In this document: piece by piece, positions 1 through 7,233 of the stretch | Numbering within the stretch: position 1 is the stretch's first letter | How the letters are laid out: each line of letters begins with the position of its first letter | Source: an uncultured bacterium | Lineage (GTDB): Bacteria > Bacteroidota > Bacteroidia > Bacteroidales > Rikenellaceae | Assembly: GCA_905214725.1 (NCBI GenBank) | Contig: CAJMNH010000001.1 | Span: 62,001-126,000 of the forward strand | Direction of reading: 5' to 3' | Length of the DNA stretch: 64,000 bases | Notes under the pieces: generated by a model | Databases searched by the model: none | What the model was told of the DNA's origin: nothing | The model's input: only the letters and a program-made list of their open reading frames with translations | Made by a program: the position numbers and the translations under genes

Positions 1-483
1 GAACAGGTCGAGATTTTCCTCCACCGAACGGTTGCGCCACGGCGACTCCTTGCCCGGCTCCGAGACCGTGCCGCGTCCTTCGCGAATTTGTTCCTGCGTC
101 TGGTCGTCGACATAGGCCAACCCCTTTTTGATCAGCACGACGGCCCAATCGTAGAGTTGGTCGAAGTAATCGGATGCATAACGTTCCAACGCCCAGTCGA
201 AGCCCAGCCAACGGATGTCGCGCTTGATCGAGTCGACGTATTCGATATCCTCCTTCGTGGGGTTCGTGTCGTCGAAACGCAGGTTGCACTTGCCGCCATA
301 TTTCTGCGCCAGCCCGAAGTTGATGCAGATGCTCTTGGCATGACCGATGTGCAGATAGCCGTTAGGTTCCGGTGGAAAACGGGTCTGTATGGCGACGCCG
401 CTCTCGGCGGCCTCTTTGACGATCTCTTCGAGAAAATTCAGCGACTTCTCCTTCGCTGCAGGTTCGTTGGTTTCGATAGACAT
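1..483 (-). CDS. glnS: Glutaminyl-tRNA synthetase, N-terminal part (runs off the window)
   Basis: This class Ic synthetase charges tRNA-Gln with glutamine in the cytoplasm. Only the first 161 codons are present and the rest lies left of base 1. Residues 36-48 read FPPEPNGYLHIGH, the ATP-binding HIGH signature in the form typical of GlnRS rather than GluRS. It is followed by the FDDTNP segment of the Rossmann fold (about 77-82). The start is the ATG at 483; the protein begins MSIETNEPAAKEKS. A TAATTTTG -7 element on the minus strand (511-518) gives it a promoter separate from the barrel gene upstream. GlnRS rather than a non-discriminating GluRS is well supported by the PPEPNGYLHIGH form. Confidence 0.95.
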   Translation of the reverse strand, partial: MSIETNEPAAKEKSLNFLEEIVKEAAESGVAIQTRFPPEPNGYLHIGHAKSICINFGLAQKYGGKCNLRFDDTNPTKEDIEYVDSIKRDIRWLGFDWALERYASDYFDQLYDWAVVLIKKGLAYVDDQTQEQIREGRGTVSEPGKESPWRNRSVEENLDLF

Positions 484-510
484 TATCGTATGCTTGTTAT
501 GTTTTTTTTG

Positions 511-518
511 CAAAATTA
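511..518 (-). promoter_or_regulatory. Bacteroidetes -7 element for glnS
   Basis: TAATTTTG on the minus strand fits the Bacteroidetes -7 consensus TAnnTTTG. It lies 28 bases before the glnS start, inside the short gap after the barrel gene. No good -33 TTTG is visible at the right distance. Confidence 0.45.
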
Positions 519-537
519 GGAAAAAATACCTCTGCGG

Positions 538-1656
538 TTATCTTCGCGGGTGATTTTTCTGGTCGTAGAGCGTTTTTCCCAGCCGCACGCTCACTTGCAG
601 CACCTGCTGCGTATAAAGTCCCGTACCGTCGGTGTGAAAGAGCATGCCCGCCTTTACGCGGAGCGTCTCGGCGAAAAACGACCGTTCGTATCCCAACCGC
701 GTGCGGTTGTAGATGTGGTCGTGCGTGCCGTACCACCGCTCGCCGGCGTAAAGTTCCGAGCCATAGCGGCCGAACAGCGGCATCAGGTTCTCGCCCACGT
801 AGAGGTTGTTCTCGAATTCGAGCCCTTTCCAGCCCAGCCGCACGCGCAGTTCGCCGCCCATCGGGGCCTTCCACCCTTCGTCCGTGATGCGGTCGCGCTG
901 CGGCGCCCACAGAAAGCCGGCGCGAAAGTCATACCAGAACGGCCGTTCGATCGTTGTCGGGCCGTTGGCGGTGCGGCGCGCCACCTCGGCCGCCTTGCTG
1001 GCGAAGCCGACGTAGGGGTTGGCCAGCAGGTTGTCCACGACATTCCCTTCGGTCTGCGCGCTGTTGGCAAAGTGGAACATCGAGAGCCCCCCCCCGACAT
1101 ACCATCGCCTGTCGCCGTTGCGCAGCCACTCTTTGTGAATTGCACCGAAGATGCGGAATTTCTCGCGCGAATAGTCGGAATACATGCCTTCCCAGTTGAG
1201 AACCATCTCGGCGCGCAGTCCCTTCGGATTGCGGTAGCGCAGCGCCATGCCCTGAATCGTGGGGTCGTAGACGCGCAGCGAGTCGTTGAAGAAGGCGTGC
1301 GAGTACTCGCCGCGCAACTCGTCGCGTGAGAAGATGCCCACGTCGGCCCCCAGCCGCTCGGCGCGGTAGGCATAGGCCGCCAGTGGGCGCACCTCCGAAA
1401 AATAGTCGCGGTTGTCGCCGAAATCCCGCTGCATCTGCACGCCGAAACGGAGCGTGTTACGCTCCATCCAACTGTAAGTGACCGCCGTCGAGAGGTCGGC
1501 CAGAAAGATCGTCTGCGACTCGTTGCACGAACTGCCCGTGAATTCACGGTTGTCGAAGCGGGTTTTGAAAGCGGCTTCCCAGCCGACGCGTTGCGCCTGC
1601 ACTCCGCCTGCGACGGCAAGTGCGGCCAGTAATCCGAAGATTTGTTTGATGTTCAT
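538..1656 (-). CDS. Putative outer-membrane beta-barrel protein
   Basis: The 372-residue protein has a clear Sec signal peptide (hydrophobic residues 7-20, cleavage near VQAQ-R at 20-23). It then shows alternating polar and hydrophobic strands rich in aromatic residues, as in an outer-membrane barrel. The C-terminal part (LQVSVRLGKTLYDQ) contains one last amphipathic strand, but the protein does not end in Phe. I do not recognise a named family. Codons 188-190 are GGG GGG GGG, a run of nine G bases (1087-1095) in the coding strand. It is divergent from the TrmH-like gene, with paired promoters between them. Function unknown; barrel assignment moderately sure. Confidence 0.7.
   Translation of the reverse strand: MNIKQIFGLLAALAVAGGVQAQRVGWEAAFKTRFDNREFTGSSCNESQTIFLADLSTAVTYSWMERNTLRFGVQMQRDFGDNRDYFSEVRPLAAYAYRAERLGADVGIFSRDELRGEYSHAFFNDSLRVYDPTIQGMALRYRNPKGLRAEMVLNWEGMYSDYSREKFRIFGAIHKEWLRNGDRRWYVGGGLSMFHFANSAQTEGNVVDNLLANPYVGFASKAAEVARRTANGPTTIERPFWYDFRAGFLWAPQRDRITDEGWKAPMGGELRVRLGWKGLEFENNLYVGENLMPLFGRYGSELYAGERWYGTHDHIYNRTRLGYERSFFAETLRVKAGMLFHTDGTGLYTQQVLQVSVRLGKTLYDQKNHPRR
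1087..1095 (-). repeat. G9 homopolymer inside the barrel gene
   Basis: Nine consecutive C on the plus strand (G9 on the coding strand) encode Gly188-Gly190. Gain or loss of one base would truncate the barrel, so this is a candidate slippage site. Confidence 0.8.
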
Positions 1657-1678
1657 AGTCGAATTAGGAATATCGCGC

Positions 1679-1716
1679 CAAAATTACATATTTTATCCCG
1701 ATTTGTGTTACTTTTG
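1679..1716. promoter_or_regulatory. Divergent promoter pair
   Basis: TAATTTTG on the minus strand (1679-1686) points into the barrel gene, and TACTTTTG on the plus strand (1709-1716) points into the TrmH-like gene. Both fit TAnnTTTG. They share an 82-base intergenic region, so the two genes may influence each other's transcription. Confidence 0.5.
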
Positions 1717-1738
1717 TCTCCGAAAATAGCTGTTGATC

Positions 1739-2275
1739 ATGCGAAAAATCACGAATGAAGAGTTGGGCCGTCCTTCGCTCGACGAGTTCGCCGCAATGCC
1801 GAAACTGCCGCTGGTGGTTGTGCTCGACAACGTGCGTTCGGCGCAGAACGTCGGATCGTTCTTCCGTACGGGCGACGCCTTTGCCGTGGAGCGGATCGCT
1901 TTGTGCGGCATTACCGCTGCACCGCCCAACCGTGAAATCCATAAAACGGCGCTCGGCGCAGAACAGAGCGTTCGGTGGACGCGCCACGTTTCGACGGTCG
2001 AGTGTATCGACGAACTGCGCGCTGAGGGCTACCGCGTGCTGGCCGTCGAGCAGGTCGAGGGCGCCGTGATGCTCGATGCCGTGCGGATCGAGCCGGGTGC
2101 GAAATACGCCCTCGTTTTCGGCAACGAGGTCGAAGGCGTAGCGCAGGAGGCGGTCGACCGGTGTGACGGTGCGGTGGAAATACCCCAGCTGGGAACCAAG
2201 CATTCGCTCAACGTTTCGGTATCGGGAGGGGTCGTTTTGTGGGAATTCTTTTGCCGGATTCGTTCAAAAGCGTAA
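1739..2275 (+). CDS. TrmH/SpoU-family RNA 2'-O-methyltransferase
   Basis: A SPOUT-fold methyltransferase expected to use S-adenosylmethionine to methylate a ribose in tRNA or rRNA. It has the three family blocks: an N-terminal LDNVRSAQNVGSFFRTGDAF segment (motif 1), a middle FGNEVEGV segment (motif 2) and a C-terminal IPQLGTKHSLNVSVSGGVVLWE segment (motif 3) that forms the trefoil knot. At 178 residues it is a short form with only the catalytic domain and no L30e-like RNA-binding extension. I chose the ATG at 1739 over an in-frame TTG at 1733. The target RNA cannot be read from sequence. The panB promoter overlaps its stop codon. Confidence 0.88.
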   Translation: MRKITNEELGRPSLDEFAAMPKLPLVVVLDNVRSAQNVGSFFRTGDAFAVERIALCGITAAPPNREIHKTALGAEQSVRWTRHVSTVECIDELRAEGYRVLAVEQVEGAVMLDAVRIEPGAKYALVFGNEVEGVAQEAVDRCDGAVEIPQLGTKHSLNVSVSGGVVLWEFFCRIRSKA

Positions 2276-2280
2276 CTTTG
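2250..2280 (+). promoter_or_regulatory. Promoter of panB
   Basis: TTTG (2250-2253) and TAACTTTG (2273-2280) are separated by 19 bases, an almost ideal Bacteroidetes -33/-7 pair. The -7 box includes the stop codon of the upstream methyltransferase gene, so panB has its own promoter with a leader of about 70 bases. Confidence 0.7.
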
Positions 2281-2356
2281 TCGCCGAAAAGTCGCCGAAG
2301 CGGTATGAAAAGCTCCGACGGATAAAGTCGAAATATTAACTAAAACAGGAGAATAG

Positions 2357-3172
2357 ATGTCTGTTGAAAGTAAAGTTCGGGCGGTTACGACCCTCCGGCT
2401 CAAGGAGATGAAAGATCGGGGCGAAAAGATCGCCATGCTTACGTCGTACGACTATTCGATGGCGAAGATCGTCGACGCGGCCGGCATCGACGCGATTCTG
2501 GTGGGCGATTCGGCTGCCAACGTGATGGCGGGTTACGAGACGACGGTGCCTATTACGCTCGATGCGATGATTTATCACGCGCAGTCGGTTGTGCGTGCCG
2601 TCGAGCGGGCATTGGTGGTGGTCGACCTGCCGTTCGGAACCTATCAGGGCAATTCGAAGATCGCGCTCGACTCGGCGATCCGCATCATGAAGGAGACCGA
2701 GGCCGACGCCGTGAAAATCGAGGGCGGCGAGGAGATTCTCGAATCGGTCGAGCGCATCCTTACGGCTGGCATTCCGATCATGGGCCATTTGGGGCTTACC
2801 CCGCAGTCGATCCATAAGTTCGGCACCTATAATGTCCGCGCAAAAGAGGCAGCCGAGGCCGAGAAACTGGTGCGCGACGCGCATTTGTTGGAGGAGGCAG
2901 GCTGTTTCTCCGTCGTGCTCGAAAAGATTCCCGCCGTGCTTGCCGAGCGGGTGTCGAAGGAACTGGAGATTCCCACGATCGGTATCGGAGCCGGCGGCGG
3001 CACCGACGGGCAGGTGCTCGTGATCCACGACATGCTGGGCATCAACAAGGGCTTCTCGCCCCGCTTCCTGCGCCGTTATGCCGATCTGCATGCCGTGATG
3101 ACCGGTGCGGTGGAACAGTATGTCGCCGACGTGAAGTCGCAGGACTTCCCCAACGGGCAGGAACAGTACTAA
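2357..3172 (+). CDS. panB: 3-methyl-2-oxobutanoate hydroxymethyltransferase
   Basis: PanB adds a hydroxymethyl group from 5,10-methylene-tetrahydrofolate to alpha-ketoisovalerate, giving ketopantoate in pantothenate/CoA synthesis. The 271-residue length matches the family. Family segments seen are the N-terminal MLTSYDYSMAKI, the metal/substrate segment LVGDSAANVMAGYETT, the KIEGGEE segment, GHLGLTPQS, and the C-terminal IGIGAGGGTDGQVLV and DMLG segments. An AGGAG lies 7 bases before the ATG at 2357. No other pan gene is adjacent. The gene ends before a hairpin terminator. Confidence 0.96.
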   Translation: MSVESKVRAVTTLRLKEMKDRGEKIAMLTSYDYSMAKIVDAAGIDAILVGDSAANVMAGYETTVPITLDAMIYHAQSVVRAVERALVVVDLPFGTYQGNSKIALDSAIRIMKETEADAVKIEGGEEILESVERILTAGIPIMGHLGLTPQSIHKFGTYNVRAKEAAEAEKLVRDAHLLEEAGCFSVVLEKIPAVLAERVSKELEIPTIGIGAGGGTDGQVLVIHDMLGINKGFSPRFLRRYADLHAVMTGAVEQYVADVKSQDFPNGQEQY

Positions 3173-3196
3173 CGGCGCGACCGCCGCAGAAAACCG

Positions 3197-3230
3197 AAGG
3201 AGACTTTGCCTTTCAGGCGGAGCCTCCTTT
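3197..3230 (+). terminator. Hairpin terminator after panB
   Basis: AAGGAG...GCCT pairs with AGGC...CTCCTT around a short TTC loop, with a few G-T pairs, about 25 bases after the panB stop. The T tail is weak. Confidence 0.5.
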
Positions 3231-3290
3231 GTCGTTTCAGGAAATTTTCATACATTTACTCGATAAAACCTAACCCGAAAAAATCCGGCG

Positions 3291-4100
3291 ATGAAACGAA
3301 ATCTCCTTATCCTTATGCTGCTGACGCTGCTGAGCGCGGCCGTTCATGCAGCAGACTACCGCTTCGAGCGCAATATCCTCTATCGTCCCGATGCGCAGGA
3401 CGCCTATGCGCAGCAGATGTGCCGTCTCGACGTGGCCTATCTTCCCGATGCGAAGGATGCGCCGGTGGTGGTGTGGTTTCACGGCGGCGGACTGACGGGC
3501 GGGAAACGCGCCGTGCCGCAGGGGTTGATGAAGAAGAATTTCGTGGTGGTGGGCGTCGAGTACCGTCTGATTCCGCAGGTCGAAACGCTCGACATCGTGG
3601 ACGATGCGGCGGCGGCCGTGGCGTGGGTCTTCGACCATATTGCCGACTATGGCGGCAGCCCCTCGAAAATCTACATCGCGGGCCACTCCGCCGGCGGTTA
3701 TCTGGTCAATATGGTGGGGCTCGATCGCTCGCGGCTGGCGCGCTACGGCAAGGATGCCGACTCGCTGGCGGGCATCATCCCTTTCAGCGGCCACGCCATC
3801 ACCCATTTCGCTGCGCGCAAGACGATGGGCATGTCCGAGCTGCAACCGCTTATCGACGATACCGCGCCGCTTTACTACGTGCGTGCCGACTGTGCGCCGA
3901 TGCTGATTCTCTCGGGCGACCGCGAACTGGAGATGAACGGTCGCTATGAGGAGACGGCCTATTTCTGGCGAATGATGCGGCTCGTCGGGCACAAGGATGT
4001 GACAATCTGCGAGTTCGATGGATACAACCACGGCAATATGCCCACGGCGGGCTATCCCGTCGCCGTGCGCTTTATCTGTCGCTTGGAAGGCATCAAGTAG
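3291..4100 (+). CDS. Secreted alpha/beta-hydrolase (esterase/lipase-like)
   Basis: A 269-residue serine hydrolase with a Sec signal peptide (residues 1-20, ending VHA-A), so periplasmic or surface-exposed. HGGG at 64-67 is the oxyanion-hole motif of the hormone-sensitive-lipase/acetyl-esterase group. GHSAGG at 131-136 places the nucleophile at Ser133. Asp210 (LSGDRE) and His247 (YNHGN) complete the triad. The layout resembles carbohydrate-ester or feruloyl/acetyl esterases of the BD-FAE type, but the substrate is not determined. It converges on a sulfatase gene, which makes a role in trimming decorated glycans plausible (inference only). Confidence 0.82.
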   Translation: MKRNLLILMLLTLLSAAVHAADYRFERNILYRPDAQDAYAQQMCRLDVAYLPDAKDAPVVVWFHGGGLTGGKRAVPQGLMKKNFVVVGVEYRLIPQVETLDIVDDAAAAVAWVFDHIADYGGSPSKIYIAGHSAGGYLVNMVGLDRSRLARYGKDADSLAGIIPFSGHAITHFAARKTMGMSELQPLIDDTAPLYYVRADCAPMLILSGDRELEMNGRYEETAYFWRMMRLVGHKDVTICEFDGYNHGNMPTAGYPVAVRFICRLEGIK

Positions 4101-4162
4101 GGTTGCCAGTTGTTGCTGTCGGCAGTTGTCTTGTCGACTGCGTGGTTTCATACCTTTAAATT

Positions 4163-4198
4163 ACGTTCGGACTCCCTGTCGATGGGAAGTCCGAACGT
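4163..4198. terminator. Bidirectional terminator between esterase and sulfatase genes
   Basis: An 11-base perfect stem (ACGTTCGGACT / AGTCCGAACGT) with a short inner CCC/GGG pairing lies between two convergent genes. It can serve both strands. Confidence 0.65.
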
Positions 4199-4257
4199 CG
4201 TTTAAGCGGTTTCGGATGCAACCGTCCTATTGCTGCCGCGTCCGAGTGCCGGAATTT

Positions 4258-5940
4258 TTACAGCTCGTCCGGCATGGGTACCTTCTTCCCCGTCGCGCGT
4301 ATCGTCGGCATCGGGGCGTTCCAGCCGCGCAGCCGGTCGCTCATCGCTTTGGCCAGCTCGGCTACTCGCTCGGGGTTGTTGGCTGCGATGTCGTTGCGTT
4401 CGCCGATGTCTTCGCGCAGGTTGTAGAGTTCCAATTTTCCGGTGTGCATCCGGTAGACGAGTTTCCAGTCGCCCTTGCGGATCGCGCTCATGAAATCGAT
4501 GTCGTCCTGATCCTCGACGCGGTACTGGTGCGGATAGTGGAAGATCAGTTCGCGCTCGGGATCGATGCCCGACACCGAAGCCGGAACGACGAAGGCGTTG
4601 GCCTCCTTTTGCGTCGTGATCTCGCCTCGTTTTTGCGCCTTGGCCGCCGTTTTCGAACCGGCGGTGATAAGTTTCACCAGACTTTCGCCGTCGCATTCCT
4701 GTACGGTTTCATAGCGATTTACGCCTGCCATTTCGAGAATCGTCGGGAAAATGTCCTCGTTGATGACCGGCGTGTTGAGGCGTGTCCCGGCCGAGACTTG
4801 TCCCGGCCAGCAGAACATCAGCGGCACGCGAATGCCTCCTTCGTAAACCGAGGCTTTGCCCTCGCGCAGCGGCAGATTCTGCGTATGCGGCTGTCCGCCT
4901 TTGTCCTGCCCCAGACAATGGCCTCCGTTGTCCGACATGAAGAGGATGATCGTGTTGCCGGCGATTCCTTTCGCTTCGAGGTAGTCGAGTACGTCGCCCA
5001 GACTTTTGTCCATCCCTTCGACCATCGAGGCGTAGCGCGCTTGTTGTTCGTCCATTCCCGCGTCGAGATATTTTTGTATGAACCGCTCGTCGCGCTGAAT
5101 GGGGGTGTGGTTGGAGTAGTGGGCGAAGTAGAGGTAGAAGGGCTGTTTGCGGCGGATCGGATCTTCCAGTGTTTTGAGCGCTTCGAGTGTCAGCGCCTCC
5201 GTCAGATGGATTCCCGAACCATAGTATTGCGACAGGTTCTGTACCGAGGCGTAAGTACCCTGTTGCGGGAGATTGCCGAAATGCTCTTCGGGCAGATAGC
5301 TTTGGGGATGCCCGTTGCCCGAACCGGAGATATTGACCGTGAATCCCATGTTGTAGGGGTTCGAACCCGGCGTGCCCGTCGGCGCCCAGTGCGCCTTTCC
5401 GACGTGAATGGTGTGGTAGCCCGCATTGCGGAGCAGTTCCACCATCGGGGTGGCGTAAAGCGTGCGGTTCAGGCCGTAGGTGAGGCTGTCGGTTTCATTG
5501 CGGAAGGCGACGGGACACAATGCGTTGTAGTTCCATTCGGGATGGGCGAAGATATCGTCTTCGTTGTCGTTCGTCGTTCCCGGTCGGCCGCCGATAGCAT
5601 CGGGGCAGGTATCTTTATATAAGGAGCAGTACGACGTGATGCCCATGTGCGCGGCGTTCATTCCCGTCATCATGCTGGTTCGCGTCGGGGTCGACACGGG
5701 GCAGGCGTAAGCATTGGTCATCATGACGCCCATGCGCGCCAGCCGTTCCATGTTGGGAGTATGGAACCGAAGGTTGTTCGGGTACGTCTCTTCGCCGAAA
5801 GGCAGCGAGGTTTCTGTCCAGCCGAAATCGTCCACCAAAAAGAAAATGATGTTGGGTCGTTGTCCGGCATTCGCGCTTTGCGCCATTGCGAGCGGGGCGA
5901 GCGCCGCCAGACTGCATACGGTTTTGTTGATCGGTTTCAT
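4258..5940 (-). CDS. S-type formylglycine-dependent sulfatase
   Basis: A 560-residue alkaline-phosphatase-fold sulfatase that hydrolyses sulfate esters, expected in the periplasm. Residues 1-25 are a signal peptide (ANA-G). Metal ligands D37-D38 lie in FLVDDFGW. The signature is VSTPTRTSMMTG, with Ser83 at the catalytic position. It is therefore an S-type enzyme needing radical-SAM activation by anSME, the anaerobic route usual in gut Bacteroidales. The second metal segment MSDNGGH lies near the middle. The N-terminal domain resembles arylsulfatase A-type (S1) enzymes; the substrate is unknown. No maturase or glycoside hydrolase is nearby. Two identical 12-base palindromes bracket its promoter, suggesting repression by a LacI-family regulator. 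Confidence 0.92.
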   Translation of the reverse strand: MKPINKTVCSLAALAPLAMAQSANAGQRPNIIFFLVDDFGWTETSLPFGEETYPNNLRFHTPNMERLARMGVMMTNAYACPVSTPTRTSMMTGMNAAHMGITSYCSLYKDTCPDAIGGRPGTTNDNEDDIFAHPEWNYNALCPVAFRNETDSLTYGLNRTLYATPMVELLRNAGYHTIHVGKAHWAPTGTPGSNPYNMGFTVNISGSGNGHPQSYLPEEHFGNLPQQGTYASVQNLSQYYGSGIHLTEALTLEALKTLEDPIRRKQPFYLYFAHYSNHTPIQRDERFIQKYLDAGMDEQQARYASMVEGMDKSLGDVLDYLEAKGIAGNTIILFMSDNGGHCLGQDKGGQPHTQNLPLREGKASVYEGGIRVPLMFCWPGQVSAGTRLNTPVINEDIFPTILEMAGVNRYETVQECDGESLVKLITAGSKTAAKAQKRGEITTQKEANAFVVPASVSGIDPERELIFHYPHQYRVEDQDDIDFMSAIRKGDWKLVYRMHTGKLELYNLREDIGERNDIAANNPERVAELAKAMSDRLRGWNAPMPTIRATGKKVPMPDEL

Positions 5941-5941
5941 A

Positions 5942-5953
5942 TAAAACGTTTTA
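5942..5953. promoter_or_regulatory. LacI-type operator, promoter-proximal copy
   Basis: TAAAACGTTTTA is a perfect 12-base palindrome with the central CG step typical of LacI/GalR-family operators. It lies between the -7 element (5964-5971) and the sulfatase start at 5940, where a bound repressor would block initiation or clearance. An identical copy lies at 6050-6061. Confidence 0.6.
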
Positions 5954-5963
5954 ATTTATATGG

Positions 5964-5971
5964 CAAAAATA
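5964..5971 (-). promoter_or_regulatory. -7 element of the sulfatase promoter
   Basis: TATTTTTG on the minus strand matches TAnnTTTG, 24 bases before the sulfatase start. A TTTC at 5990-5993 sits at about -33 spacing and falls inside an 18-base palindrome. Confidence 0.5.
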
Positions 5972-5979
5972 ATATTTTT

Positions 5980-5997
5980 TCGATTTCATGAAATCGA
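5980..5997. promoter_or_regulatory. 18-base palindrome over the -33 region
   Basis: TCGATTTCATGAAATCGA is a perfect dyad centred at 5988/5989, overlapping the expected -33 box of the sulfatase promoter. It is a candidate binding site for a second dimeric regulator. Confidence 0.5.
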
Positions 5998-6049
5998 TTC
6001 AGTTGAAATTTTATTTAAATAATCTGAATTTATTCGTTTTGCTGATGTT

Positions 6050-6061
6050 TAAAACGTTTTA
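6050..6061. promoter_or_regulatory. LacI-type operator, distal copy
   Basis: A second exact TAAAACGTTTTA lies 108 bases from the first, upstream of the sulfatase promoter. The spacing would allow repressor looping. Confidence 0.55.
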
Positions 6062-6140
6062 TTATTTTCGGTGAATTCGAAGAAGACGAGGGCGAACGAA
6101 AAATTCCGTCCCGAAAAGGGGCGGAATCGTGATTTGAATG

Positions 6141-6229
6141 CGGAGAGGACGAGATTCGAACTCGTGGAGCAGGTTGCCCCGCTCGTCGGTTTAGCAAACC
6201 GGTGGTTTCAGCCACTCACCCACCTCTCC
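6141..6229 (-). tRNA. tRNA-Ser (anticodon GCT)
   Basis: The 89-base minus-strand sequence folds as a class II tRNA. The acceptor stem GGAGAGG pairs with CCTCTCC, with G as discriminator base. The anticodon stem CCGGT/ACCGG holds loop TTGCTAA (anticodon GCT, reading AGC/AGT). It has a long variable arm and a GTTCGAATC T loop. CCA is not encoded. Confidence 0.95.
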
Positions 6230-6270
6230 ATCGTGTGAATGCGTGCAACTGAATTCGAGCAAACGCGGAG

Positions 6271-6302
6271 CAAAAGTAAATCAAAAATGCGGAATTACCA
6301 AA
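6271..6302 (-). promoter_or_regulatory. Promoter of the tRNA-Ser gene
   Basis: On the minus strand, TTTG (6299-6302) and TACTTTTG (6271-6278) are 20 bases apart, a good Bacteroidetes promoter about 40 bases before the mature tRNA. The stretch from 6303 to 6443 shows nothing else. Confidence 0.6.
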
Positions 6303-6443
6303 TAAAATCGGTTCCTTTTTCTTCTGTGGGATTTTTTTATGTCCTGTTTTGCAGGCGAACCGTCCAGAGGTAGGATGACAGGATGCTGTGTGTAGACCGG
6401 TATAAGGGCTGTCCTGCGCCGGTCTGCGGCTGCATGGGCCCAG

Positions 6444-7031
6444 TCAGGGCATCCACTCGACGATGCCCGTGAGCGGGTGGTTACGACGCCATTCGGCGAA
6501 GACGTCGTAGCTGCGCACGCCGTCGCGCAGCACGGCTACGTAGTACTCGATGCCGGCGATCTTCACGTCGTCGGGCGTGTCGTATTTGAGTTGCAGGATG
6601 GCGCGCCGCGTCGCGGGCGTCAGCGCGGCGGCGATCCGGTCGGCCACGCGCTCGAAATAACCGTCGTAGCGCGAGTCCCGCACGATGTGGATCATGTCGA
6701 GCTGCCACTCCTCGCCGTCTCGGTCGCGGTACATTGCGTGCCATTCGACGCACGCCTCGTCGGTCTCGAGCAGGTTGCGGCACTCGATGTGTCCCACGGC
6801 CGGATCGGCCGCCAGCTGCGCCATTGCCGCGAAGCTGTCTTTCAGGCGCAGCGGCGACGAATAGACGTGGAAGTCGATGTCGCGGTGCTTCATCAGCAGG
6901 CCCGACCGCAGCGATCCGACCTGTTGCACCTCGGCGCCGACCGACTGCCATATCTCCGCGAGCCGCGAGTCGCGGATGATCTCTTCCGCCCGCAGCCGGT
7001 TGCGGCGGGCGATCCGTTCGATAGTATCCAT
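6444..7031 (-). CDS. Nucleotidyltransferase-like protein
   Basis: A 195-residue cytoplasmic protein. The segment GSLRSGLLMKHRDIDFHVYS (about 42-61) matches the nucleotidyltransferase-fold pattern GS followed by DxD. LDMIHIV near 130 could supply the third acidic residue. No other domain is evident. The start chosen is the ATG at 7031 (MDTIERIARR); the frame stays open for 75 more codons upstream, but that part is low-complexity and overlaps the sufB promoter region. Reaction and substrate are unknown. Aminoglycoside-type and minimal (HEPN-paired) nucleotidyltransferases share this motif, but no partner gene is adjacent. It is divergent from the suf operon. Confidence 0.6.
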   Translation of the reverse strand: MDTIERIARRNRLRAEEIIRDSRLAEIWQSVGAEVQQVGSLRSGLLMKHRDIDFHVYSSPLRLKDSFAAMAQLAADPAVGHIECRNLLETDEACVEWHAMYRDRDGEEWQLDMIHIVRDSRYDGYFERVADRIAAALTPATRRAILQLKYDTPDDVKIAGIEYYVAVLRDGVRSYDVFAEWRRNHPLTGIVEWMP

Positions 7032-7183
7032 GATGTTTTCGTGATTTCGGGCTGCGAAGATACGCAAGTTTTCCGGTTCCGACGCGTACTCCGGCACGAT
7101 TTTGCGTGCAGGTGCTTGTTTTTCGCGCCATGCGGGATATTTCGGCCGCTTTGCCGCCGATTTTTGCCGCTCGGCGGTACGGC

Positions 7184-7215
7184 ATTGTACGTTCTGCATT
7201 TTTTTTGTACATTTG
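7184..7215 (+). promoter_or_regulatory. Promoter of the suf operon
   Basis: ATTG (7184-7187) and TACATTTG (7208-7215) are 20 bases apart. The -7 box is a perfect TAnnTTTG, 18 bases before the sufB ATG, so the leader is very short. Confidence 0.6.
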
Positions 7216-7233
7216 CGTGATATTTCCACCGAT

